DNA from: Kuafuiihalomonas sp039024635
Lineage (GTDB): Bacteria > Myxococcota > Kuafuiibacteriia > Kuafuiibacteriales > Kuafuiibacteriaceae
Reading direction: 5' to 3'
DNA length: 64,000 nt
Assembly (NCBI GenBank): GCA_039024635.1
Contig: JBCCQA010000014.1
Location: forward strand, 1-64,000
Shown: piece after piece, positions 52,175 through 62,118 of the stretch
Numbering within the stretch: the stretch's first letter is position 1
How the letters are laid out: the number at the start of each line of letters is the position of its first letter
Program-made: the position numbers and the translations under genes
Notes under the pieces: model-generated
Seen by the model: only the letters and a program-made list of their open reading frames with translations
What the model was told of the DNA's origin: nothing
Database searches by the model: none

Positions 52175-53475
52175 GCGGCTTCGCCGAGCGGCGGGGCAGG
52201 AAAGTGGGGCAACAGGTCATCGCCGTTGGCCGCGGGTGCCGGTTCGCCGCCGTGGCCCAGGTCGTCACCGTTGGGGCCGTCCTGACCGAAGGCCTCGTGG
52301 GCGTACTTCTCCTTCACGTACTCCGGCAGCATCTTGGTCGGGTCGAGGAAGCTCTCGTCCTGCTCGTAGCGAGAGGTGTAAGACACGTGAAGGTCGGCCC
52401 GAGTGCCGACCAGCAGGAAGTAGTACGGGAGCGTCAGCTCCCAGGGATGGCAGGAGATGACGGTGGGGACACCGTTCAGTGAGACCTTCTCTCGGCCCAC
52501 CGGGAGGCTGCTGACCAGGACGTCCACCTGTTTTCGGTAGTGACTGATCAGCCGAGCGAAGGCCGAATCAGGCATCCGGCCCAGGGCCCAGGACTGCGCA
52601 GCTGAGGTCCCCCAGTTCAGCATCGGACTCTTGGTTTGCTTGGTGACCTGCTGAAGGATCTCGCCGAGATCACCGCGGGTCACCTTGCAAAGGAAGACGC
52701 CGTACTTGTTCCGGCCTTCGAGGAAGGGGAAGTAAGCGGTCATGCCGACGTTCAGCCGCTCTCGGTCGGGGTGACGGCGAAAGACCTCACTGATGACCAT
52801 GGCGCTGGTCATCAGGTTGAATGAACCGCGCAGCTTGTTCTTCATGCCGCGGAGGGGCTTGGCGTCCCAGAGCGCCAAACCACGGGTCAGGGGACCCTCA
52901 GGGAGGTTTTTTCGGAGCCGACCTCGCCACACCAAGCGACGTGCGGTTCGAGGCAAGGCCATGATCTCGGGCAGCAGGGGCGGCGGAGCCGGGATCTTTC
53001 GGTAGGGAACCAAGGGCGGATTGGGGTCGAAGAGCTGGCGCAGGGCGCTCCACATACCGACGCCGTCGGTCTGCATGTGGTTCCAGACGACCCGGATCTT
53101 TCCCGGCTGCTCGACGTCCAAGTAGACGCCCGAGCGGGGCTTCAAGAGGTCTTGGACCGTGGTGTTTGGGTGCTCATGAAAGCTGACCTGCTTGCCGCTG
53201 AAGTCGGCGACCTCCCGCAGGAGCCGAGTCGACTCGGGATCATCGACCAGCTGCCGATCCATTCGCTCATAGAAGGCCTCCTTGAACGCCTGGTCGGCGG
53301 CCTTGGGAACGTGGATGGTGAGATCCATGTTCGAGGCCTCCCACTCGGTCTTGCCGTAGAGGGCCATGTAGCGGTCCTCGGAGCCGGTCAGCCGGCGCTT
53401 CAAGTAGTCCCGGGCTGCGAGCAATCCACCGCCGGAGAGCATGGCGATGGACGGGAGAAGCAATGGGTCCGGCAT
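52141..53475 (-). CDS. HxxxDG acyltransferase-like protein (WS/DGAT or condensation fold)
   Basis: 444 residues. The catalytic motif of the chloramphenicol-acetyltransferase-like superfamily is NHMQTDGVGMW (about residue 135), an HxxxDG. MTAYFPFLEGRNKYGVFLCKV and LPVGREKVSLNGVPT in the C-terminal half resemble the second half of such acyltransferases. The N-terminal hydrophobic segment (LLLPSIAMLSGGGLLA) suggests membrane association. Lipid acyl transfer, for example wax ester synthesis, is possible but unproven. The C-terminal 50 residues are Pro/Ala/Glu-rich and overlap the MATE 3' end. Confidence 0.65.
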   Translation of the reverse strand: MPDPLLLPSIAMLSGGGLLAARDYLKRRLTGSEDRYMALYGKTEWEASNMDLTIHVPKAADQAFKEAFYERMDRQLVDDPESTRLLREVADFSGKQVSFHEHPNTTVQDLLKPRSGVYLDVEQPGKIRVVWNHMQTDGVGMWSALRQLFDPNPPLVPYRKIPAPPPLLPEIMALPRTARRLVWRGRLRKNLPEGPLTRGLALWDAKPLRGMKNKLRGSFNLMTSAMVISEVFRRHPDRERLNVGMTAYFPFLEGRNKYGVFLCKVTRGDLGEILQQVTKQTKSPMLNWGTSAAQSWALGRMPDSAFARLISHYRKQVDVLVSSLPVGREKVSLNGVPTVISCHPWELTLPYYFLLVGTRADLHVSYTSRYEQDESFLDPTKMLPEYVKEKYAHEAFGQDGPNGDDLGHGGEPAPAANGDDLLPHFPAPPLGEAAQAAAAEPEGS

Positions 53476-53614
53476 CGCCGAGGCACGGTAACACGCAGGC
53501 TCCGCACCCGTAGATGCAGGGGAAGACCCCAGCCGTCCCTTCCTCGGGTTTCTTTGGATCATCAGTTTTCTGAGGGAAGGACATGAGGGGGGACTAACCT
53601 GGGGGCACCTTCGG

Positions 53615-53643
53615 TTGACACCGTGCCCCGAAGCGATTGGTTA
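53615..53643 (+). promoter_or_regulatory. possible sigma-70 -35 element upstream of the protease gene
   Basis: A perfect TTGACA at 53615-53620 lies 50 bases before the protease ATG. The -10 region 17 bases on (TGGTTA) is poor, so only the -35 half is convincing. Confidence 0.25.
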
Positions 53644-53669
53644 CCCCGAGCCTCGATCGGACGACGCGC

Positions 53670-56960
<3,291 letters not shown>

Positions 56961-57012
56961 GGCTGGGCGCACGGGCTTCGGAGGCTCCGCGCGGGCCTCG
57001 CGACGAAGCTCG

Positions 57013-57037
57013 TGTGAGCCCGAGGCTCCTCTTTTTC
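57013..57037 (+). terminator. intrinsic terminator-like hairpin after the protease gene
   Basis: GAGCC-CGA-GGCTC (57016-57028) is followed by CTCTTTTTC, a short stem with a T run about 55 bases after the protease stop. The stem is only 5 bp, so strength is uncertain. Confidence 0.4.
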
Positions 57038-57072
57038 TGACGGTTGCGACCCTCGAGGCGCACCCAGAGTCC

Positions 57073-57777
57073 GTGCGCCGACCGAGCCTACTCCTAAGTT
57101 TCGCCTTGGGATGCGGTCTCGGGCCAGGAGCCCTTCCCGGCGAGACCGGGTTCGCCGAGCTCAGCTGCGAGCCTCAGGCCATCGACTTCCGAGCCGTCGA
57201 GCCCGGCGCCTGCGGCCGGGCGGTGCTGAGCTGCCGCACCGCCGGCCCGGGGCGCGCCCTCTTCCTCTCGGCTCAGATCGGCGGAAACAGCTCCCCTGAC
57301 TTCGCCGTGGTCTCATGGCCGGGAGAGACCGAGCTCTCCACACCGGAAGACTCGGTCGAGGTGGCGCTGGCATACTGCCCCGAGACCTTGGGCGACGACG
57401 TGGGCGTCGCCATCCTGAGCTTCGCGGAGAGGGACGTCCAAATCCCGCTGCAAGGCAGCGGCGGGGGACCGAACATTGTGGTCCAGCCCCACGCCCTGAA
57501 CTTCGGACTGACCTCGCTCTTGGGCCCAAGTACTCGAACGCTCTTGATTTCGAACGTCGGCTTCGCGCCTCTCACCGTCACGGCCCGGATCGAAGACGAC
57601 CTCGAAGGCGTCTTTGGTCTCCCGGAGCCTCCGACCGCCGCCATCGCGCCTGGAGACGCCTGGGCGCTTCAGATCGACTTCCTTCCCGTGGCCGAGCAGG
57701 TCTACGAAGCGAACCTCATCATCGAAAGCGACGACCCCAGCTTTCCCGAGAATCGGGTCAGGCTCCGCACGCTCTAG
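57073..57777 (+). CDS. exported ASH/choice-of-anchor-D domain protein
   Basis: 234 residues from GTG 57073. N-terminal hydrophobic signal with a lipobox-like ALGC at about residues 11-14. Two immunoglobulin-like ASH modules follow: ELSCEPQAIDFRAVEPGACGRAVLSC..., then IVVQPHALNFGLTSLLGPSTRTLLISNVGFAPLTVTA, whose LNFG...G...T..L.ISN.G pattern is diagnostic. A cysteine pair in the first domain may form a disulfide. It ends abruptly at RVRLRTL, where such domains usually continue to another strand, so it may be shortened. Function unknown. Confidence 0.72.
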   Translation: MRRPSLLLSFALGCGLGPGALPGETGFAELSCEPQAIDFRAVEPGACGRAVLSCRTAGPGRALFLSAQIGGNSSPDFAVVSWPGETELSTPEDSVEVALAYCPETLGDDVGVAILSFAERDVQIPLQGSGGGPNIVVQPHALNFGLTSLLGPSTRTLLISNVGFAPLTVTARIEDDLEGVFGLPEPPTAAIAPGDAWALQIDFLPVAEQVYEANLIIESDDPSFPENRVRLRTL

Positions 57778-57790
57778 TGCGCTGCCGTCC

Positions 57791-57842
57791 CAGCCGGTCG
57801 CGACAGCTAGTCGCGGCAGCCGGTCACGACAGCTAGTCGCGG
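57791..57842. repeat. 26-bp tandem repeat (two units) overlapping a stop codon
   Basis: Units 57791-57816 and 57817-57842 differ at one base. On the minus strand the unit includes the last codons and TAG stop (CRD-stop) of the Cys-rich gene, so the 3' end of that gene has been duplicated into the intergenic space. Confidence 0.75.
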
Positions 57843-58087
57843 CAGCTGGACGGGTTGTCGAGCTCGTCGATCGGGGCGAAGTAGAGCTCCTGGAGGACGG
57901 CGGCGCACTCGAAGCAGGTGTCGGCGAGTTCGAAGCGCTCTTCCTCCAGGCAGGGCCGACGAACCCCGAACTGAAGGGCGAGCTGGTCGAAGTTGGATTG
58001 GCAGAGCGCGAGGCAGTCCACTGAGTCGCCGCAGGCCCAGGGGGCCAGCGCGGCCCCGAGGAGCAGCCTACCCAGCCGGTAGTTCAT
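57833..58087 (-). CDS. small Cys-rich lipoprotein-like secreted protein
   Basis: 84 residues from ATG 58087, which overlaps the epimerase stop as ATGA. A short hydrophobic leader (LGRLLLGAALAPWAC) ends at a lipobox-like Cys. The mature part has six or seven further cysteines (CLALC, CLEEE, CFEC, SSC), suggesting a disulfide-stabilised domain. No family recognised. The final CRD and stop codon lie in the tandem repeat. Confidence 0.6.
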   Translation of the reverse strand: MNYRLGRLLLGAALAPWACGDSVDCLALCQSNFDQLALQFGVRRPCLEEERFELADTCFECAAVLQELYFAPIDELDNPSSCRD

Positions 58088-59022
58088 GCTTGCTCCATGT
58101 ACCACCCGACGGTCCGCTCGATGCCCCGGTCGAAATCCACGACCGGCGTGTAGCCGATCAGCTCTTCGGCCCGGCTGATGTCGGCCAAGGAGTGGAGCAC
58201 GTCGCCCGGTCGCTCGGGCCCGTGGACAGGCGCCTTCCCTCGGTCCACCGCCTTTCGGATGGTCTCAGCCAGCTCGTTCAGACTGACTCGGCGACCGCAG
58301 GCGACGTTCATGACCTGGCCCGCGCATTTGGAGGTCGCCGTGCACGCCTTCAGATTGGCGTCGACCACGTTCTCGATGAAGGTGAAGTCACGGCTGATCT
58401 GCCCGTCGCCGTTGATGCGGGGGGCTTCATCCTCCATGCAGGCGGTCACGAACTTGGGGATGACGGCCGAGTAGGGGCTGGTGGGATCCTGCCGCGGCCC
58501 GAAGATGTTGAAGTAGCGTAGGGCCACCGTCTCGAGCCCGAAGTGCTCCCAAAAGGTGCGGCAGTACATCTCGCCCGTGAGCTTTTGGATGGCGTAGGGG
58601 CTCTTGGGCTGGGTCGGCATGTCCTCCTGCTTGGGCAGGGTCGGCGTATCACCATAGGCCGACGAGGAGGCTGCAAAGACGACCCGGCTCACCCCAGCGT
58701 CCCGAGCCGCCACCAAGATGTTGAGGGTCCCAGTGACGTTGGCTTCGTTGGTCGTTCGCGGATGCTTCAAAGACTTGGGCACCGAAGGCAGCGCCCCCTG
58801 GTGGAGGATGTAGTCGGTGCCTTCGACCGCGAAGCGAACGTCGTCGATGTCCGCCAAGTTCCCTTCGTGGAGGTCGATCTCATCGAGAAAGGGGGCGAGA
58901 TTCTCTCGACGTCCAGTGCTGAAATCGTCCAACACCCGCACTGACCAACCGCGATGGAGGGTGGCCTCGACGAGGTGGGAGCCGATGAAGCCGGCGCCGC
59001 CGGTCACGAGAACACGAGGCAT
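58084..59022 (-). CDS. NAD-dependent sugar epimerase/dehydratase (UDP-glucose 4-epimerase-like)
   Basis: 312 residues, extended SDR. MPRVLVTGGAGFIGSHLVEA binds NAD, ASSSAYGDTP supplies the catalytic Ser/Thr region, SPYAIQKLTGE the YxxxK pair, and RYFNIFGPRQDPTSPYSAVIPKF is the hallmark of WbpP/Gne-type UDP-sugar 4-epimerases. Supplies UDP-sugar isomers for surface polysaccharide. ATG 59022 begins at the Rossmann motif; 59040 is an upstream option. Confidence 0.87.
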   Translation of the reverse strand: MPRVLVTGGAGFIGSHLVEATLHRGWSVRVLDDFSTGRRENLAPFLDEIDLHEGNLADIDDVRFAVEGTDYILHQGALPSVPKSLKHPRTTNEANVTGTLNILVAARDAGVSRVVFAASSSAYGDTPTLPKQEDMPTQPKSPYAIQKLTGEMYCRTFWEHFGLETVALRYFNIFGPRQDPTSPYSAVIPKFVTACMEDEAPRINGDGQISRDFTFIENVVDANLKACTATSKCAGQVMNVACGRRVSLNELAETIRKAVDRGKAPVHGPERPGDVLHSLADISRAEELIGYTPVVDFDRGIERTVGWYMEQA

Positions 59023-59083
59023 TGGATCCAAATCCCACACTTAGAGGGCTGAAGACAGACCCGAGACCGGCTAGCCTCTCGAT

Positions 59084-60001
59084 GTGCCCGACGTCCCCCG
59101 CCGCCGTGCCCCCTGGTGGGCGCGTACCGGCTCCGTCCCCGCCGAGGACGGCACCCCGCTCGCGTACGCCGCTGGCGGCCCTCGAGACAGGCTGCACCTG
59201 GTGTGCGCCAACGGTCTCGGGGTCTCGACCTTCTTCTGGGACTACGTCGGCGAGTACTTCGAAGGGCGGCACCAAGTGGTGGTCTGGGACTATCAGGGCC
59301 ATGGGGCCTCGGGCCGCCCTCGGGACCCCAGGACGTTGAGCATCCCGGGCCTGGCCGAGGACATGCTTCGCGTAATGGACGCCTGCGGCGTCGAACGCGG
59401 GGTTCTGTTGGGCCACTCCCTGGGCTGCCAGGTCATCCTGGAGCTGTGGCACCGCCATCCAGACCGTGTGGAAGGCCTGATTCCCATCTTGGGCTCCTTC
59501 GGCCACCCCGCCGACACCCTCCTCGACCCCCGGATCGGTCGCGTCCTGTTCCGCCTCATCTACCTGTTGGGAACCCAGACACCGGAGCTGGTCCAGCTGA
59601 GCCTCCGAACGACCCTCCGACGGCCTCTGACTTGGCGGCTGATCCGGCTCAGCGGTCTGGTCCACCCCGACCTGTGCAACCAGTCCGACATCGAGCCCTA
59701 CCTGGAGCACCTCTCCCGCCAGGACATGGAGGTCTTCGCCGAGATGCTCCGAGCGGCCCAGGAGCACGACGCCTCGGTCTACATGGGGGGTATCGACGTT
59801 CCGACCCTAGTCGTCGCCGGAGAGCGGGACGTCTTCACGCCCCGGCATCTGAGCGTGGAGATGGCGAGCCGGATTCAGAACGCAGAGCTCTTGGAGATCC
59901 CCCGAGGCTCTCACGCGGCCTTGGTGGAGCAGCCCGAGCTCATCAACCTCCGAATCGACAAGTTCCTCCAAGACCGGTTTCAGGGACATCCTTTGGGTTG
60001 A
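59084..60001 (+). CDS. alpha/beta hydrolase
   Basis: 305 residues. VCANGLGVSTFFWDYV takes the place of the oxyanion HG, VVWDYQGHGASGRP is typical, the nucleophile elbow is LLGHSLGCQVIL, the acid Asp is in AGERDVFTP and the His in IPRGSHAALVEQPE. No signal peptide. The family includes pimeloyl-ester and lipid hydrolases. GTG start 59084; an overlapping ATG at 59082 is out of frame. Divergent from the epimerase. Confidence 0.8.
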   Translation: MPDVPRRRAPWWARTGSVPAEDGTPLAYAAGGPRDRLHLVCANGLGVSTFFWDYVGEYFEGRHQVVVWDYQGHGASGRPRDPRTLSIPGLAEDMLRVMDACGVERGVLLGHSLGCQVILELWHRHPDRVEGLIPILGSFGHPADTLLDPRIGRVLFRLIYLLGTQTPELVQLSLRTTLRRPLTWRLIRLSGLVHPDLCNQSDIEPYLEHLSRQDMEVFAEMLRAAQEHDASVYMGGIDVPTLVVAGERDVFTPRHLSVEMASRIQNAELLEIPRGSHAALVEQPELINLRIDKFLQDRFQGHPLG

Positions 60002-60064
60002 CCTAGGGCGCCACGGCACTACTCTCCCGCCCTCGGCCCGGAATCCGAGCCGAAATCAGGACCG

Positions 60065-60073
60065 AGGAGGTGA
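60065..60073 (+). promoter_or_regulatory. full-consensus ribosome-binding site of rpsU
   Basis: AGGAGGTGA matches the anti-Shine-Dalgarno end of 16S rRNA over all nine bases, four bases before the ATG. Most other genes in the window have weak sites or start by overlap. Confidence 0.8.
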
Positions 60074-60077
60074 ATAC

Positions 60078-60278
60078 ATGACCGGAGTACGCGTCAAAGA
60101 AGGCGAGTCGTTCGAGCGCGCCATGCGTCGTTTTAAGAAGATGTGCGAGCGTTCCGGGATCCTCGGCGAGATCCGAAAGCGGGAGTATTACGAGAAGCCT
60201 TCCGTAAAGAAGAAGAAGAAGGCCGCTGCGGCCCGAAAGCGACTCATCAAAAAGATGCGCAAGGAGGGCCAAGGCTGA
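60078..60278 (+). CDS. rpsU: 30S ribosomal protein S21
   Basis: 66 residues, typical. GVRVKEGESFERAMRRFKKM and the basic tail KREYYEKPSVKKKKK are the S21 signature. First gene of the rpsU-dnaG-rpoD macromolecular synthesis operon, linking translation, replication priming and transcription. dnaG starts 32 bases later. Confidence 0.96.
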   Translation: MTGVRVKEGESFERAMRRFKKMCERSGILGEIRKREYYEKPSVKKKKKAAAARKRLIKKMRKEGQG

Positions 60279-60310
60279 GACGAAGCCTCGCTTCGCTCGA
60301 CGCTCCTCGA

Positions 60311-62107
60311 ATGGCCCATCCGATCCCATCGGAAGTCGTTGCCCAAGTCCGAGAGCGCGCGGACTTGCTGGACCTGGTTCAGCGCTACGTGCGGCTCGAG
60401 CGCAAGGGCCGACGTCACGTCGGCCTTTGCCCCTTCCATTCCGAGAAGTCCCCTTCCTTTGGCGTAAGCCCCGAGAAGCAGCTTTTTCACTGCTTTGGCT
60501 GCCAAGAGGGGGGGGACATCTTTGCCTTCCTGATGAAGATCGAGGGCCTGAGCTTCCCAGAGGTGGTCCGTCAGCTGGCCAAAGAGGTCGGGGTCGACGT
60601 ACCCGAGCCCGAGCGAAGCCCCCGGGAGCTCGAGGCCGAGCGCCGGCGAGAAGCCCAGCTCAAGAGCCACGAGCTGGCGGCGGACTTCTTCCGCCGGGCC
60701 CTGGCCAAAGACGATCGGGCCCTCGACTACCTGGAGACCCACCGAGGGGTGGGCCCTGCGGCCCGCGAACGCTTCGCCCTCGGCTTCGCACCCGACAGCT
60801 GGGACGCCCTGGCCACCGCACTGGACAAGCGGCGACTGGGCCGAGCCGGCCTGGAGAGCGGGCTTCTCGGGGAGCGGCGACAGGGAGGCCGGCCCTACAG
60901 CAAGTTCAGGGGCCGGATCATGTTTCCCATCCGACGTCCGGACGGTCGCGTCGCGGCCTTTGGGGCCCGGCGCTGTGAGTGGATCGACCCCGACGGTCCC
61001 AAGTACCTCAATTCGGCCGAAAGCCCCATTTACGACAAGTCAGGCACCCTCTATGGGCTCTTCGAAGGCCAGAAGTCCATGCGTCAGCGCCACCAGGCGA
61101 TCCTGACCGAAGGTTACCTGGACGTCATCGCGCTCCACCAAGCAGGCTTCGAGCAAGCCGTGGCCGCCTGCGGCACGGCCCTCACGGGCCGCCACGCGGA
61201 GCGCCTTCGTCGCTGGGTCCGAGAGGTCGTGACCGCCTACGACGGTGATGCAGCTGGACGTGAAGCCACCCGGAAAGCGGCCTTGCCCCTGCTCGCAGCA
61301 GGCCTGAACATCCGGGTGCTCCAACTGCCCAGAGGCGAAGATCCCGACACATTCATCCGCCAATCGGGGCCAGAGGCCTTTGGGGCCCTTCTCGACGCCG
61401 CGCCCTCGATCTTCGACCACTTGGTCCAAGAGGTCCGGTCGACCGCTCGTGGGGGCGGCATCGCCGGGGCCACTGCAGCCATGGACGCCCTCCGGCCCCT
61501 CCTGGACGCCATCCCCGACCCCCTCAAGAAGGATGTCGCCCTGGCCGCCACCGCGCGGGCGCTCGAAGTCCACTCGAACGTGCTGCGCCGACATCTGACC
61601 CTGCCCAGAGCCCGCTCTGGGGCCCGGCCGGAGCCTCCCCCGCCGGCATCTTCCCCCCCGGCCCAGGGGGCCTCAGGGCCCAAGTTCAGGGTTTCTGTGG
61701 TCGAGGCCGGGATCTTACGTGCTTTATTGGACCGGCCGGCCGAAATGATCGACGCCCTGGAATCTCGGAACGGTCTTGACGCGTTTTCATCGATGGCATT
61801 TCAAGCGGCGGTCGGATCCTTAGTGGAGTTCGTGAGAGCTGGAGGGGCGCTCACGGGACCTCGAATCATCGACGCGTTGGTCGAAGCAGGGATGGAGAGC
61901 GGCGTGACGGAACTGCGCGCTCGGCTGGTCGAAGACCTACCCGAGCAGGACGACCCGTCGACCTTGGTGGATCGACTGGTCGAGAGGAACAAGAAGGCGC
62001 GCCTGAGGGAGCTCCGGCGCCGTATCGAGTCGGCCCCTTCGTCCAAGGAACGTGAGCGCCTCGAAGCAGAGTTGTTGGTCGAAGCCACCCGTACTTTGGC
62101 CGGTTGA
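60311..62107 (+). CDS. dnaG: DNA primase DnaG
   Basis: 598 residues. CHC2 zinc finger C40-H43-C61-C64 (CPFHSEKSPSF ... FHCFGCQEGGD), primase core with RGRIMFPIRRPDGRVAAFGAR, and TOPRIM motifs ILTEGYLDVIALHQAGF and VTAYDGDAAGREA that bind the catalytic metals. After a Pro-rich linker (about residues 435-455) the C-terminal DnaB-binding helical domain follows. Makes RNA primers at the fork. ATG 60311; 11 bases separate its stop from rpoD. Confidence 0.95.
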   Translation: MAHPIPSEVVAQVRERADLLDLVQRYVRLERKGRRHVGLCPFHSEKSPSFGVSPEKQLFHCFGCQEGGDIFAFLMKIEGLSFPEVVRQLAKEVGVDVPEPERSPRELEAERRREAQLKSHELAADFFRRALAKDDRALDYLETHRGVGPAARERFALGFAPDSWDALATALDKRRLGRAGLESGLLGERRQGGRPYSKFRGRIMFPIRRPDGRVAAFGARRCEWIDPDGPKYLNSAESPIYDKSGTLYGLFEGQKSMRQRHQAILTEGYLDVIALHQAGFEQAVAACGTALTGRHAERLRRWVREVVTAYDGDAAGREATRKAALPLLAAGLNIRVLQLPRGEDPDTFIRQSGPEAFGALLDAAPSIFDHLVQEVRSTARGGGIAGATAAMDALRPLLDAIPDPLKKDVALAATARALEVHSNVLRRHLTLPRARSGARPEPPPPASSPPAQGASGPKFRVSVVEAGILRALLDRPAEMIDALESRNGLDAFSSMAFQAAVGSLVEFVRAGGALTGPRIIDALVEAGMESGVTELRARLVEDLPEQDDPSTLVDRLVERNKKARLRELRRRIESAPSSKERERLEAELLVEATRTLAG

Positions 62108-62118
62108 GAAAGAAGATC

